Positions 19,862 through 29,548 are shown, numbered from the stretch's first letter. The stretch is 64,000 nt of DNA from Gallionellaceae bacterium (GCA_030834965.1 JAUQWW010000021.1:62001-126000); one strand, 5' to 3'. Numbers and translations: made by a program. The notes: generated by a model from the letters alone, not told the origin.

Positions 19862-20173
19862 TCAGCGACGTGAAATCAGCGCGCCAAGAATGAGGCCAAC
19901 CGTGGCAGCAATGCCTATCGCTTGCCAGGGATTGTCGTGTACATAGTCATCCGTGGCTCTGGCTGCAACCTTGGTTCTTTCCACTACAGCTGCTTGAGCA
20001 TCATCCAAACGCGCCTTGGCGACCTGCAAAGACTCTCCCGCCCGGGCGCGTGCTGCCGCAATCCGTTCGCCGGTCTGACTAGCGGTGGCTTTCAGCAATT
20101 CCTCTGCATCAGCAACGACCATTCTGAGGTCTTCCACCAGTTTGTCTTTGGAAGTATTTACTGAAGTATTCAT
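19862..20173 (-). CDS. DUF883 (YqjD/ElaB-like) membrane-anchored protein
   Basis: A 103-residue protein from ATG 20173. Residues 1-75 are a long amphipathic helix with heptad-like Ala and charged residues; the C-terminus has the DUF883 pattern DDYVHDNPWQAIGIAATVGL followed by a membrane anchor and a basic tail. YqjD/ElaB proteins tether ribosomes to the membrane in stationary phase in E. coli. First gene of the three-gene stress operon. Confidence 0.88.
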   Translation of the reverse strand: MNTSVNTSKDKLVEDLRMVVADAEELLKATASQTGERIAAARARAGESLQVAKARLDDAQAAVVERTKVAARATDDYVHDNPWQAIGIAATVGLILGALISRR

Positions 20174-20374
20174 AACCAAGTCCCTTTTGTTTAAGTTAAA
20201 AAAATTCCGGTTTTCACTGTATCAATCCATTCCGGATAAATCAAGCCAGCCCAGAACAGATAAGAAAATTTCGTAGTTCACTGCGTCTTGTCTCACTGCT
20301 GTCAGCAGTGGCTCAAGCATCCTCCAATTTAACTTCGGCGTCAAAAAAACATGCGCCTGATGCCGGCCATGACA

Positions 20375-21178
20375 TCAAATTCTCGCCGCCTGGCTGCGCT
20401 GGCGCACGGCCTCGAACAGACACACCGCGGCTGCAGCCGCGACATTCAACGATTCGACATTTCCCGGCATGGGGATGGTGATATGCCTGGAGAGAGAGTG
20501 CAGCAAATGTTCCGACAGCCCTGCCCCCTCGTTGCCAAATGCAAAAGCGAGTTTGCTGCGCAGGTCGCAGTCGTACAAATTTATTTTTGCAGCGGGTGCC
20601 GCAGCAAATACCTCACCCTGGAAGCCCGCGACCACCGTGAGCAAATCCGCATGCTCGTGGATGCTGAGTACGAAATGCCCGCCCATGCCAGCACGCAACA
20701 CCTTGGGCGACCACGCATCTGCGCAGCCCTTGGACAGAAATACTGCATCGCATCCCGCCGCCGCCGCAGAACGCAACATGGAACCAAGGTTGCCGGGATC
20801 CTGTATGTCTTCCAGCAGTAAACAGAAACTGCTCTGCGCGGCGGAAACCGCAGGGCCGGGAAGCGCAATCAGGGCGAGGATGCCGCTGGGCGTTTTGAGC
20901 TCGGACAGATCCCCAAACAAATGATCGTCCAGCTGCGTGAGCGGTACGCCGGGAAGCTTCTGCAACAGTGTCGCCACTTCGCGGTCCTGCAGCGCCGCTG
21001 ACGTCACCAGCAGATGCTGCGGCTGCTTCCCGGAGGTTAGGTATGCATGAACCAGATGCACGCCATCCAGCAGGGCCTGCCCCGTCTTGCGGCGCTGGCG
21101 TGCGGAACCGGCAAGCTTGAGCAGCTCTTTGAAAAACGGATTATCGCGCGAAGAAATATGCTTCACGGAAAATGTCAC
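20375..21178 (-). CDS. TrmH/SpoU-family RNA 2'-O-methyltransferase
   Basis: A 267-residue protein with an N-terminal RNA-binding segment and a C-terminal trefoil-knot SPOUT domain. The three SpoU motifs are visible: [37 protein letters not shown] and [20 protein letters not shown]. It methylates a ribose 2'-OH in rRNA or tRNA using SAM; the target is not resolved from sequence. Start is GTG 21178, overlapping the scpB stop (GTGA). Confidence 0.9.
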   Translation of the reverse strand: MTFSVKHISSRDNPFFKELLKLAGSARQRRKTGQALLDGVHLVHAYLTSGKQPQHLLVTSAALQDREVATLLQKLPGVPLTQLDDHLFGDLSELKTPSGILALIALPGPAVSAAQSSFCLLLEDIQDPGNLGSMLRSAAAAGCDAVFLSKGCADAWSPKVLRAGMGGHFVLSIHEHADLLTVVAGFQGEVFAAAPAAKINLYDCDLRSKLAFAFGNEGAGLSEHLLHSLSRHITIPMPGNVESLNVAAAAAVCLFEAVRQRSQAARI

Positions 21179-21792
21179 GCCGCTGCTTGCCCTTCTTTTT
21201 CCAGCAGGCTGCCCATCTCTTCCAGCGACGGCAGCTCCTGCAGCGAGCGCAGATTGAGGTCGTCGAGAAGTTGTTTGGTGGTGGCGAACAGTGCCGGTTT
21301 GCCGGGCACATCACGCGTGCCGATCACGTCTATCCAGCCGCGCGCCTCAAGGGTTTTCAGGATTTGCGCGGACACGCCGACACCGCGTATTTCCTCGATG
21401 TCGCCGCGTGTCACCGGCTGGCGGTAGGCGATGATCGCGAGTGTCTCCATCACCGCGCGCGAATAACGCGGCGGCTTTTCCGGGCTGAGCCTGTCCAGAT
21501 ACACTTGCATCTCGGGGCGTGCGCGAAAGCGCCAGCCGGTCGCCACGCGGTTGAGTTCCACGCCACTGGCCGCATATTCCTGCGCCAACTGCTCCAACAG
21601 ATCTTCGATGACGCGGTTTTCCAGCGGCGCATCGCTGAGTTTTTTCAGTTCGGCCAGCGACAGTGGCTCTTGCGACGTCAGCAGCGCGGCTTCCAGTACC
21701 TTCTTGAATTGCACAGCATCTATCGGTGCCTCGGCTTCCACTGCCGGATGGATTTCTTCACTCTGCGGTGAGGTTAAAGCTTGCTCGGACAT
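21175..21792 (-). CDS. scpB: Segregation and condensation protein B
   Basis: A 205-residue ScpB with two winged-helix domains. It shows [18 protein letters not shown] near the N-terminus, [20 protein letters not shown] in the middle and [22 protein letters not shown] for the second domain. ScpB binds ScpA and the SMC ATPase to form condensin for chromosome segregation. Its coding sequence overlaps scpA by 35 bases, so the pair is translationally coupled. Confidence 0.93.
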   Translation of the reverse strand: MSEQALTSPQSEEIHPAVEAEAPIDAVQFKKVLEAALLTSQEPLSLAELKKLSDAPLENRVIEDLLEQLAQEYAASGVELNRVATGWRFRARPEMQVYLDRLSPEKPPRYSRAVMETLAIIAYRQPVTRGDIEEIRGVGVSAQILKTLEARGWIDVIGTRDVPGKPALFATTKQLLDDLNLRSLQELPSLEEMGSLLEKEGQAAA

Positions 21793-22573
21793 AAATATTC
21801 CCCAGCGTTTCAGTTTGTGTAATTTCGACCATTGTTTCCTTGGCCAGCTCCAGGATTGCGATGAAAGTCACCACCAGTTGCGGAATGCCCCCGCTCACTT
21901 CGAACAGGTTTTCGAATGCCTCGAATTCGCCGTGGCCCAGCAGGCTCAACTGGCGCAGCACGCGCGTCATCTGCTCGCGCACCGACAATTCATCGCGCCG
22001 CACCTTGTGATGCGTATTCAACTTGGCGCGCGCCAGCAGTGCCAGCCAGGCCTGGCGCAAATCTTCAACGGAGACATTGGGCAGGCGATGCTCCACCGTG
22101 CGCTCGATCAGCACCTGCACCAGCTCGAAGTCGCGCCCCGCCTGCGGCAGCTCGTTCAGTTTCTGCGCGGCGAGTTTCATCTGCTCATATTCCAGCAGGC
22201 GGCGCATCAGTTCGGCGCGCGGGTCTTCCGTGCTTTCTTCGCTGACCTTGGGCGGGCGCGGCAGCAGCATGCGCGACTTGATCTCGATCAGCACCGCCGC
22301 CATCAGCAAGTACTCGGCGGCCAGCTCCAGGCGATTGCGCTGCATGATCTCGATATAGGCCATGTACTGATGCGTGAGCTGCGCCATCGGAATGTCGAGC
22401 ACGTCCAGGTTGTGCCTGCGTATCAGGTAGAGCAACAGGTCGAGCGGCCCCTGGAAAGTTTCCAGCACCAACTCCAGCGCATCCGGCGGAATGTAAAGGT
22501 CTTGCGGCATCTCCAGCAGCGGCTCGCCGTGGATATGCGCGATGGGTGTGAGCTGTAGTTCGGCCTGGCTCAT
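21758..22573 (-). CDS. scpA: Segregation and condensation protein A
   Basis: A 271-residue kleisin. The N-terminal family block [35 protein letters not shown] (read in parts) is very well conserved, and the C-terminus has a winged helix ([18 protein letters not shown]). It bridges the SMC heads with ScpB. Lies seven bases downstream of trpS. Confidence 0.94.
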   Translation of the reverse strand: MSQAELQLTPIAHIHGEPLLEMPQDLYIPPDALELVLETFQGPLDLLLYLIRRHNLDVLDIPMAQLTHQYMAYIEIMQRNRLELAAEYLLMAAVLIEIKSRMLLPRPPKVSEESTEDPRAELMRRLLEYEQMKLAAQKLNELPQAGRDFELVQVLIERTVEHRLPNVSVEDLRQAWLALLARAKLNTHHKVRRDELSVREQMTRVLRQLSLLGHGEFEAFENLFEVSGGIPQLVVTFIAILELAKETMVEITQTETLGNIYVRASFNLTAE

Positions 22574-22579
22574 GGTGGA

Positions 22580-23782
22580 TTAACTGTAACCCAGCCCCAT
22601 CGCCTCGCGCACGTCGCGCATGGTTTCTCCGGCCAGCTTGCGCGCCTTCTCACAGCCATCGGCGATGATGTTGCGCACCAGTGTCGGGTCGTCCAGATAT
22701 TGCTGGGCACGCTCGCGCATCGGCTTCTGCTCGGCCAGCACCGCGTCGATCACCGGCTGCTTGCATTCGATACAGCCGATGCCTGCGCTGCGGCAGCCCT
22801 GCTGCACCCATTGTTTGGTGTCTTCCCCGGAATACACCTGATGCAGTTGCCACACCGGGCAATGCTCCGGATTGCCCGGGTCGGTGCGGCGCACGCGCGC
22901 CGGATCGGTGGGCATGGTGCGAATTTTTTTGGTCACGCTCGCTTCATCTTCGCGCAGGCTGATGGTGTTGTTGTAGGACTTGGACATTTTCTGCCCATCC
23001 AGCCCCGGCATCTTGGAAGCCTTGGTCAGCATGGCGTCCGGCTCGGGCAGGATCATCTTGCCCGTGCCTTCGAGATAGCCGAACAGGCGCTCGCGATCGC
23101 CCATGCTCAGGCTCTGCTGTTCATCCAACAGCGACTTCGCCGATAGCAGCGCCTCGTCGTCCCCCTGTTCTTGAAAGCGCGTACGCAATTCGGCATACAG
23201 GCGCGCCTTCTTGCTGCCCAGCTTCTTGACCGCGGCCAGGGCCTTTTCCTCAAAGCCCGGCTCGCGCCCGTAGATATGGTTGAAGCGGCGCGCAATCTCG
23301 CGCGTGAATTCGATGTGCGGCACCTGGTCCTCGCCCACCGGAACATGAGTAGCGCGGTAGATGAGAATATCTGCGCTTTGCAGCAACGGGTATCCTAGGA
23401 AGCCGTAAGTGCTCAAATCCTTCGCCGCCAGCTTTTCCTGCTGATCCTTGTAGGTCGGCACGCGCTCCAGCCAGCCCAGCGGCGTAATCATGGAGAGCAG
23501 CAGGTGCAGCTCGGCATGCTCGGGTACTTTGGATTGAATGAACAATGTGGCACGGGAGGGATCGACGCCGGCGGCCAGCCAGTCGACGACCATATCCCAT
23601 ACGCTCTGCTCAATGACTTGAGGGGTATCGTAATGCGTGGTCAGCGCATGCCAGTCGGCCACGAAGAACAGGCACTCATATTCGTGCTGCATCTCGGTCC
23701 AGTTTTTCAGCACCCCGTGATAGTGCCCAAGGTGGAGGCTGCCCGTGGGGCGCATTCCGGATAACACTCGATCAGCAAACAT
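22580..23782 (-). CDS. trpS: Tryptophanyl-tRNA synthetase
   Basis: A 400-residue class I synthetase. The HIGH motif is HLGHYHGVL near residue 18 and the KMSKS motif is GQKMSKSYNN. It charges tRNA-Trp. It is about 65 residues longer than E. coli TrpS, with the extra residues mostly after the KMSKS loop, as in many betaproteobacteria, including a Cys-containing stretch (CRSAGIGCIECKQP). Start ATG 23782. Confidence 0.96.
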   Translation of the reverse strand: MFADRVLSGMRPTGSLHLGHYHGVLKNWTEMQHEYECLFFVADWHALTTHYDTPQVIEQSVWDMVVDWLAAGVDPSRATLFIQSKVPEHAELHLLLSMITPLGWLERVPTYKDQQEKLAAKDLSTYGFLGYPLLQSADILIYRATHVPVGEDQVPHIEFTREIARRFNHIYGREPGFEEKALAAVKKLGSKKARLYAELRTRFQEQGDDEALLSAKSLLDEQQSLSMGDRERLFGYLEGTGKMILPEPDAMLTKASKMPGLDGQKMSKSYNNTISLREDEASVTKKIRTMPTDPARVRRTDPGNPEHCPVWQLHQVYSGEDTKQWVQQGCRSAGIGCIECKQPVIDAVLAEQKPMRERAQQYLDDPTLVRNIIADGCEKARKLAGETMRDVREAMGLGYS

Positions 23783-23792
23783 AACTTTCCAC

Positions 23793-24440
23793 TTATAGTC
23801 CGAAAATAAAACTTATCAACTTCATCACCCCGACCACCGGCGCTGACAATAGCCAGCCCAGCACGGGCGTGACCGCCAGAAAAATCAGGATGAACATGCC
23901 ATACGGCTCGATCAGCGACAATTTGTAAGCCGGGCGGTGCGGCAGCAGGCTCACTGCAATGCGCCCGCCATCCAGCGGCGGCAGCGGCAGCAGGTTCAGC
24001 ACCATCAGCACCACGTTGATATTGATCCCGATACGCGCCATTTCCAGCATCGGCTCGGCAAAATAGCTGCTCGGGAACATCCATGCAAGTTTTGCCACCA
24101 CCGCCCAGCACAAAGCCATGAACAGGTTGGAGGCCGGACCGGCCAGTGCCACCCACAACATGTCCTGCTTGGGGCGGCGCAACGCGGCGAAGTTTACCGG
24201 CACCGGCTTGGCCCAGCCGAACAGGATACCGCCCATCCACAGCGTCAACAAGGGGAGCAGGATGGTGCCTACCGGGTCGATGTGGCGCAGCGGATTCAGG
24301 CTGATGCGCCCCTGCTGGAATGCCGTCATATCGCCGAAATGGCGTGCCACATAGCCGTGTGCCGCCTCATGCAAAGTAATGGCAAACAGGATGGGTATCA
24401 CCGCGATGGCAATGGTTTGCATCAATTGGTCAAATTGCAT
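23793..24440 (-). CDS. Site-2 protease family (M50) membrane metalloprotease
   Basis: A 215-residue, five- or six-helix membrane protein. The zinc site is HEAAHG near residues 24-29 (HExxH) with the third ligand in NLLPLPPLDGGRI, the typical S2P pattern. It differs from the longer RseP (37,029-38,384) in having no PDZ domains. Family members cleave membrane-embedded substrates; the target is unknown. It lies between trpS and a Sua5-type gene, a common order in betaproteobacteria. Confidence 0.88.
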   Translation of the reverse strand: MQFDQLMQTIAIAVIPILFAITLHEAAHGYVARHFGDMTAFQQGRISLNPLRHIDPVGTILLPLLTLWMGGILFGWAKPVPVNFAALRRPKQDMLWVALAGPASNLFMALCWAVVAKLAWMFPSSYFAEPMLEMARIGININVVLMVLNLLPLPPLDGGRIAVSLLPHRPAYKLSLIEPYGMFILIFLAVTPVLGWLLSAPVVGVMKLISFIFGL

Positions 24441-24506
24441 TTATTCCTCAACTAACGGGCATGGCAAAAAATGCCGTCCCTGATAATAAACCCGCGTTGC
24501 CCGTTT

Positions 24507-24553
24507 CCCTCTCCCTGAGGGAGAGGGGGAGAAGGTCTCGCTGCGCGAGTTTC
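24507..24553. repeat. GC-rich palindromic dispersed repeat, copy 2
   Basis: CCCTCTCCCT (24,507-24,516) and AGGGAGAGGG (24,518-24,527) form a 10-base-pair palindrome, followed by GGGAGAAGGTCTCG and a tail ending GCGAGTTTCA. The end of the tail supplies the stop codon of the minus-strand gene at 24,552. The tail matches copy 1 near 4,771-4,793. Confidence 0.75.
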
Positions 24554-25175
24554 ATCCCATAAATGGCGTGACATCACCCTTGCCGCGCCGCACCAGCACA
24601 GGGACTTCGCCGGTCAGGTCGATCACCGTAGTCGGCTCCAGCCCCACTGCGCCACCGTCCAGCACCAGATCAATCTCATGGTTGAGACGGTCACAAATCT
24701 CTTCCGCATCATTCAGCGGCTGCTCCTCGTTCGGCAGGATCAGCGTGGCGCTCAGCAACGGCTCGCCCAATTCATCCAGCAGCGCCAGCGCCACCGGGTG
24801 ATCGGGGATGCGCATGCCTATGGTATTGCGCTTGGGATGCTGCAAGCGTCGGGGAACTTCCTTGGTGGCGTCAAGGATGAAAGTATAACTGCCCGGCGTG
24901 TTGTTTTTCAGCAGGCGGAACTGCGGGTTGCTGACCCGCGCATAACGCGCGAGTTCGGACAGGTCGCGGCACATCAGGGTCATGTAGTGGTTTTCATCCA
25001 ACCCGCGTATCTGGCGGATGCGCGCCACGGCATTCTTGTCGCCAAGATGGCAGCCCAACGCGTAGCAGGAGTCGGTGGGATAGGCGATCACCGCACCGTC
25101 GCGCACCAGGGCAGCGGCCTGCTTGATCAAACGCAGCTGCGGATTTATCGGGTGTATTGTGAAAAATTGTGTCAT
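24552..25175 (-). CDS. Sua5/YciO/YrdC-type L-threonylcarbamoyladenylate synthase
   Basis: A 207-residue protein from ATG 25175, which overlaps the upstream PHP gene's stop (ATGA). The YrdC fold signature is AYPTDSCYALGCHLGDKNAV and the C-terminal GLEPTTVIDLTG. The enzyme makes threonylcarbamoyl-AMP for the t6A modification of tRNAs reading ANN codons, or belongs to the YciO branch of less certain role. The last codons and the stop fall at the edge of a repeat element. Confidence 0.88.
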   Translation of the reverse strand: MTQFFTIHPINPQLRLIKQAAALVRDGAVIAYPTDSCYALGCHLGDKNAVARIRQIRGLDENHYMTLMCRDLSELARYARVSNPQFRLLKNNTPGSYTFILDATKEVPRRLQHPKRNTIGMRIPDHPVALALLDELGEPLLSATLILPNEEQPLNDAEEICDRLNHEIDLVLDGGAVGLEPTTVIDLTGEVPVLVRRGKGDVTPFMG

Positions 25176-26038
25176 GGCTGAATAGGTGCCGTTTCCCACG
25201 CCTGCCATACCGGATGGCAATCGAGCGGAAAGTCAGGCAGTCGTCCCAGGTCGCGGTAGCTTTCGCCGGGGCCATGAAAATCGGAGCCGCACGAAGCCAG
25301 CAACCCAAACTCTTTGGCATAGCGCGCAAACTCGGCGTATTGCTCGGGCGTATGGCTGCCGCTCACCACTTCGATCCCCTGCCCGCCCAACTCGACGAAT
25401 TCACCCAACAATTCGCGCAGCGTCTTCTGCCCCATCGCCTTGCGCCCTGCAGTGTAGCGGCCCGGATGCGCCAGCACGGCGACGCCGCCGCTGCCGCGTA
25501 TCCAGCTAATTGCATCGGGCAAGTTTGCCCATTGGTGCGGCACATAGCCCGGCTTGCCCTTGACCAGAAAATTCTTGAACACGCTGCGCACATCCTTGCA
25601 GTGGCCGCTCTCAACCAGAAAGCGGGCAAAGTGCGTGCGTCCGATGAGACCGGGGTTGCTCACATAGCGGTAAGCGCCTTCCAGCGCCCCACCGATGCCG
25701 CTCCTTGCCAGCGACTCCGCCATCAGCTGCGCCCGTGCGCCGCGCCCGCTGCGGATCATGCGCAAGCCTTCGACCAGCGGCGCATAGACAGGATCAATGT
25801 GCAGGCCGACGATGTGCAGCGTATGGGTGCGCCAACTCACCGAAATCTCCACCCCATTGATGAATTGCATCCCATGCTGTGCAGCGGCCGCAGCCGCTTC
25901 GGCCAATCCACCCGTGTCATCATGGTCGGTCAGGGCGAGGAACTTCACTCCCCGCTCGGCTGCGCGCGCAACCACCTCGGCGGGTGACAGCAACCCGTCC
26001 GAAACGATGGAATGGCAATGCAAGTCATAATCCAGCAT
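25172..26038 (-). CDS. PHP-domain 3',5'-nucleoside bisphosphate phosphatase (RNase AM/YciV type)
   Basis: A 288-residue PHP phosphoesterase. The metal ligands are seen in DYDLHCHSIVSDG, ALTDHDDTGG, AVLAHPGRY and SDFHGPGE. E. coli YciV (Rnm/TrpH) hydrolyses 3',5'-nucleoside bisphosphates and trims 5' ends of RNAs. It lies upstream of the Sua5-type gene with a four-base overlap, the usual order with trpS and M50 in this group. Confidence 0.9.
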   Translation of the reverse strand: MLDYDLHCHSIVSDGLLSPAEVVARAAERGVKFLALTDHDDTGGLAEAAAAAAQHGMQFINGVEISVSWRTHTLHIVGLHIDPVYAPLVEGLRMIRSGRGARAQLMAESLARSGIGGALEGAYRYVSNPGLIGRTHFARFLVESGHCKDVRSVFKNFLVKGKPGYVPHQWANLPDAISWIRGSGGVAVLAHPGRYTAGRKAMGQKTLRELLGEFVELGGQGIEVVSGSHTPEQYAEFARYAKEFGLLASCGSDFHGPGESYRDLGRLPDFPLDCHPVWQAWETAPIQP

Positions 26039-26057
26039 TTGGATACCTAGAATAGCC

Positions 26058-26086
26058 TGGTCATCCCTGCCTGCAAGGGATGACCA
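26058..26086. other. Perfect 11-bp hairpin between rnfH and the PHP gene
   Basis: TGGTCATCCCT (26,058-26,068) and AGGGATGACCA (26,076-26,086) are perfect inverted repeats with a seven-base loop. It lies 24 bases after the rnfH stop on the minus strand. No T-run follows on the minus strand, so a classic intrinsic terminator is uncertain; it may be a short palindromic repeat or an RNA-stabilising hairpin. Confidence 0.6.
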
Positions 26087-26110
26087 ATTTAAAATGCGCA
26101 GAAAAATCAG

Positions 26111-26422
26111 TTAAAGTTCGCCGCCGCCCTTTTTCATGACCTTGCCCTCCTCCGCGCGCTGGCGGCGGATTTCCTTGGGGTCGGCAATGAGGGGGCGATA
26201 GATTTCGATGCGGTCCTTATCACGCAGGATTGCATCGGCTTTGCTCAGCTTGCCGAAAATGCCAAGCTTGTTCTTGCTGATATCAATGTCCGGATATTTT
26301 TCCAGAATGCCGGAAAGCCTGATCGCGTCGGCCACCGTGCTGTTCTGCGGCACCCGCACCTTCAGCAGAGCCTGCTCATGCGACAGCGCATACACCACTT
26401 CAATGTTGATCTGTTCACTCAT
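26111..26422 (-). CDS. rnfH: RnfH-family ubiquitin-like protein
   Basis: A 103-residue protein of the UPF0125/RnfH family, a beta-grasp fold. It shows NIEVVYALSHEQALLKVRVP, then ADAIRLSGILEKYPDIDI and DRIEIYRPLIADPKEIRRQRA. The function is not established. It overlaps the upstream ratA-like gene by four bases (ATGA). Confidence 0.9.
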   Translation of the reverse strand: MSEQINIEVVYALSHEQALLKVRVPQNSTVADAIRLSGILEKYPDIDISKNKLGIFGKLSKADAILRDKDRIEIYRPLIADPKEIRRQRAEEGKVMKKGGGEL

Positions 26423-26856
26423 TTCCTTACGTAAACCTTTTCTGCACGATGGATGAATGCATCCACAAAAGTGTTGGCAATGTAACTAAAAACGGGGCCA
26501 AACACTTTCTCCAGCAGTTTGCTGGAAAACTCATAATGCAACTGAAACGCTATTTTACAGGCAGATTCGGAAAGCGGGATGAAATGCCAGCTGCCGTCGA
26601 GATGCTTGAACGGCCCGTCCTTCAGCGTGATGTCGATGCGATGGGGCGCCCGGCGCACATTCTCGGTGGTGAAGCTCTGCTTGATGTGGTGATAATTGAT
26701 ATGCACCGTCGCATGCACGGTGTCCTCCGCCACGGGGCTCACGCTCGTCCCGCCGCACCACGGCAGGAATTGCGGGTAATCCACCACATTGTCCACCAGC
26801 GCAAACATCTGTTCCGCGCTATAGGGAACCAATACTGATTTTTCAACCAAGGCCAT
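26419..26856 (-). CDS. RatA/Coq10-type START-domain protein
   Basis: A 145-residue START/SRPBCC protein from ATG 26856 ([21 protein letters not shown]); the frame extends upstream but without family similarity. [22 protein letters not shown] is the conserved core. E. coli RatA was described as a ribosome-association toxin, and Coq10 homologues bind ubiquinone. It pairs with rnfH and lies divergent from smpB, the common ratA-rnfH/smpB arrangement. I do not claim a toxin-antitoxin system. Confidence 0.88.
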   Translation of the reverse strand: MALVEKSVLVPYSAEQMFALVDNVVDYPQFLPWCGGTSVSPVAEDTVHATVHINYHHIKQSFTTENVRRAPHRIDITLKDGPFKHLDGSWHFIPLSESACKIAFQLHYEFSSKLLEKVFGPVFSYIANTFVDAFIHRAEKVYVRK

Positions 26857-26939
26857 GCTATCTCTGTATCCCTTGCTATCCGTGCCTTCGGGCAAAGCTG
26901 GTAGAATATACGACTTACGCACAAAACTCATCCGCTATT

Positions 26940-27389
26940 GTGAGCATCGTTCAAAATAAAAAGGCCTTTCACGACTACTTCATCGAAGATCGCTACGAAG
27001 CCGGGCTCGTACTGGAGGGATGGGAGGTCAAGGCCATCCGTGCCGGACGCGCCAACCTCAAGGAAGCCTACGTCATCGTCAAGGACGGCGCACTGTACCT
27101 GCTCGGCTCCCACATCAGCCCGCTCACCTCGGCATCCACGCATATCCTCCCCGACCCGGTGCGCACCCGCAAACTGCTGTTGCACGCAGCAGAAATCAAC
27201 AAGCTGATCGGCAAAGTGCAACGCGCCGGTTACACCCTGATGCCGCTGAACATGCACTTCAAGGGCGGGCGCGTCAAACTGGAAATCGGCCTGGCAAAAG
27301 GCAAAAAACAGCATGATAAGCGCGAAGCTGAACGTGAACGGGAAGGTGCTCGCGAAGCACAACGCGCAATGAAAAAAGAGCGCAGATAG
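26940..27389 (+). CDS. smpB: SsrA-binding protein
   Basis: A 149-residue SmpB, the tmRNA-binding protein that rescues stalled ribosomes. It begins at GTG 26940 ([22 protein letters not shown]), and carries [19 protein letters not shown] and the basic C-terminal tail. tmRNA (ssrA) was not found in the window. Confidence 0.95.
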   Translation: MSIVQNKKAFHDYFIEDRYEAGLVLEGWEVKAIRAGRANLKEAYVIVKDGALYLLGSHISPLTSASTHILPDPVRTRKLLLHAAEINKLIGKVQRAGYTLMPLNMHFKGGRVKLEIGLAKGKKQHDKREAEREREGAREAQRAMKKERR

Positions 27390-27454
27390 GCAAGGAATCG
27401 CGCTTGCGGCTCGAGCTATTGGCTTCGACATAACCTGAAGGTTAGTCTTCGCCG

Positions 27455-27479
27455 CAACAAGCCGCTTCGCGGCGTGTTG
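27455..27479. terminator. Stem-loop downstream of smpB
   Basis: CAACAAGCCG (27,455-27,464) pairs with CGGCGTGTTG (27,470-27,479), nine of ten positions, around a five-base CTTCG loop. It has no T-run, so a Rho-independent terminator is uncertain. A second short palindrome, AACCTGAAGGTT, lies just upstream. Confidence 0.4.
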
Positions 27480-27578
27480 TGTGCGCGCAGCGCATCTCCG
27501 TCTTCCAGAGGAATACTTCCATCGGCCACATAATTATGCGTATTATTGGCAAAACCAGTAAGAAATTTTCTTAGCATA

Positions 27579-28715
27579 ATGAGAAGCCCCAACAAATTGC
27601 GGTCATTTCCCCAACCTCTCGCCATCTTTTTACTTACGGCGTTAGGTATGACCACCTTTGAGTTCATAAAGGAATTGATTTACCAGAATACGCTGGCTCC
27701 TTGGGAGTCTCACTCGGCCACTATAATCGTCACCTCCATGCTTGCTACGGTTGCCGGATTGATCATGCGCAAGTGGGCTAGTTCACTCGAAGATGAGCTT
27801 CGTATTGCCGCCATCGCCTTCGAGGCGCAGGAAGGCATGATGGTTACCGATGCTAATACCGTCATCCTGAAAGTCAACCGCGCCTTCACCGAGATCACCG
27901 GTTGTACGGCACAGGAAGCATTAGGCCAGACACCACGCCTGCTCAAATCTGGCCTCCAGGATGAGGCCTTTTATGCCGCGATGTGGGAAAGCCTCCAGCG
28001 CACCGGTGCATGGAAGGGTGAAATCTGGAACCGGCGCAAAAACGGCGAGGTGTATGCGGAATATCTCGCCATTACCGCAGTGAAGAGAAGCAACGGAGAA
28101 ATTACGCACTACGTCGGCATGATGACTGACATCACAGAGCGCAAGCAGGTGGAGGTGCAACTGCGCGACCTGGCTTTCTACGACACATTGACACAACTTC
28201 CGAATCGCCGCTTGCTAAACGACCGGCTGGATCAAGCAATTGCAGCGAGCAAGCGCAGTGGTCGCTATGGCGCGCTGATATTTCTGGACCTGGATAACTT
28301 CAAGCCGCTCAATGATGCGTACGGGCATAACGTGGGCGATATGCTGTTGGCAAAAGTGGCTGGCCGCATTGTTGGCTGTGTGCGTGAAATGAATACTGTC
28401 GCGCGTTTCGGAGGGGATGAGTTTGTGGTGGTGTTAAGTGAGCTAGATGTGGATAAAGCCGGGTCGACCACGCAAGCCAATATTGTTGCCGAGAAAATCC
28501 GTACCACTCTGGCCGAACCTTATGTGCTTACAATCCAGCACGAAGGAAAAACGGAAACAACAATCGAGCATCATTGCACGGCGAGTATCGGCGTGGTGCT
28601 GTTCATCGATCATGGCGCCCGCAACGAGGAGATTTTCAAGTGGGCGGATATAGCGATGTATCAAGCCAAAGAGGCAGGAGGCAACGCCATACGATTTCAT
28701 GATTCCAAAGATTGA
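27579..28715 (+). CDS. Membrane PAS-GGDEF diguanylate cyclase
   Basis: About 378 residues from ATG 27579; a TTG in frame 33 bases upstream is possible. Two hydrophobic segments (about residues 10-30 and 45-65) are followed by a PAS domain (about 75-200) and a GGDEF domain (about 205-370). FGGDEF is intact, so cyclase activity is expected. The product-inhibition I-site, RxxD upstream of GGDEF, reads REMN, so feedback control by c-di-GMP is probably lost. Between smpB and mntP, with no clear operon partner. Confidence 0.88.
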   Translation: MRSPNKLRSFPQPLAIFLLTALGMTTFEFIKELIYQNTLAPWESHSATIIVTSMLATVAGLIMRKWASSLEDELRIAAIAFEAQEGMMVTDANTVILKVNRAFTEITGCTAQEALGQTPRLLKSGLQDEAFYAAMWESLQRTGAWKGEIWNRRKNGEVYAEYLAITAVKRSNGEITHYVGMMTDITERKQVEVQLRDLAFYDTLTQLPNRRLLNDRLDQAIAASKRSGRYGALIFLDLDNFKPLNDAYGHNVGDMLLAKVAGRIVGCVREMNTVARFGGDEFVVVLSELDVDKAGSTTQANIVAEKIRTTLAEPYVLTIQHEGKTETTIEHHCTASIGVVLFIDHGARNEEIFKWADIAMYQAKEAGGNAIRFHDSKD

Positions 28716-28965
28716 GTGGCCGTTAAGAGCCTATTGCGATAAACTTTTTTTGGCCGCCTCACAGTCAGAACTTTACCAATGCTGATCTCATAGAACCTGC
28801 GCCTGGGTAACGAAGCAATCACGTTCCAATGCGCAGATTTATCTCTTCCGGCGTGCCGATATCAAACTGAATCACGATAATCCGGTTGCCAGGTTGGCAG
28901 GAACATTTGGGCCTCCACTCTCACCCTGATAATAACGAATTTAATCAAACCCCAGAAAGTACAGC

Positions 28966-29499
28966 ATGATCGAAGTCATCATCCTCGCAATCGCCCTCAG
29001 TATGGACGCCTTCGCCGTTTCCATCGGCCTGGGCGCCAAAGAAAACTCTCCCAGATTGGCATTGAAAGCGGGTTTGTTCTTTGGAATTTTTCAGGCCTTA
29101 ATGCCCTTCATCGGCTACCTGGGCGGCAAGGGAGTTCTGGGCTGGATTGAAGCCTATGCGCATTGGATCGCGTTTGGACTGCTGGCGCTGATTGGCGCCA
29201 AAATGATTTATGAAGGCTTGCACGAAGGCATAGAAGAAGAATTCTCGGCCATCACCAATAAGGTCATGCTGATCCTGGCAATCGCGACCAGCATAGACGC
29301 GATGGCGGCAGGATTCAGCCTGACGCTTCTGGATGCGAGCCCCTACGTTGCCTGTTTAATTATCGGAATAACAACCTTCGCATTCAGCTGGGCCGGCGTT
29401 TACATCGGCAAAAACAGCGGCACATGGCTGGAAAGCAAAGCTGAAATTTTCGGTGGAGTTGTTCTGATACTGATGGGACTCAAGATGCTACTCGCGTAG
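28966..29499 (+). CDS. mntP: Manganese efflux pump MntP
   Basis: A 177-residue, six-helix protein. [13 protein letters not shown] in helix 1 and [18 protein letters not shown] in a later helix are the paired Asp-containing repeats of MntP. It exports Mn2+. The 250 bases upstream hold no recognisable yybP-ykoY riboswitch. Confidence 0.9.
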   Translation: MIEVIILAIALSMDAFAVSIGLGAKENSPRLALKAGLFFGIFQALMPFIGYLGGKGVLGWIEAYAHWIAFGLLALIGAKMIYEGLHEGIEEEFSAITNKVMLILAIATSIDAMAAGFSLTLLDASPYVACLIIGITTFAFSWAGVYIGKNSGTWLESKAEIFGGVVLILMGLKMLLA

Positions 29500-29548
29500 C
29501 ACTGCTTCTCGCCTGCCCGACAGGCTTTCCCCGCGGCGCCAAACTCTG

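Noticed and set aside
26111-26856. RatA-RnfH as a toxin-antitoxin pair
   Set aside because: RatA homologues are START-domain proteins shared with mitochondrial Coq10, and the smpB-ratA-rnfH arrangement is a general housekeeping one. The toxin role is not shown here.
28716-28965. Possible yybP-ykoY manganese riboswitch upstream of mntP
   Set aside because: The conserved internal loop sequences could not be found by eye, only a GC-poor spacer.
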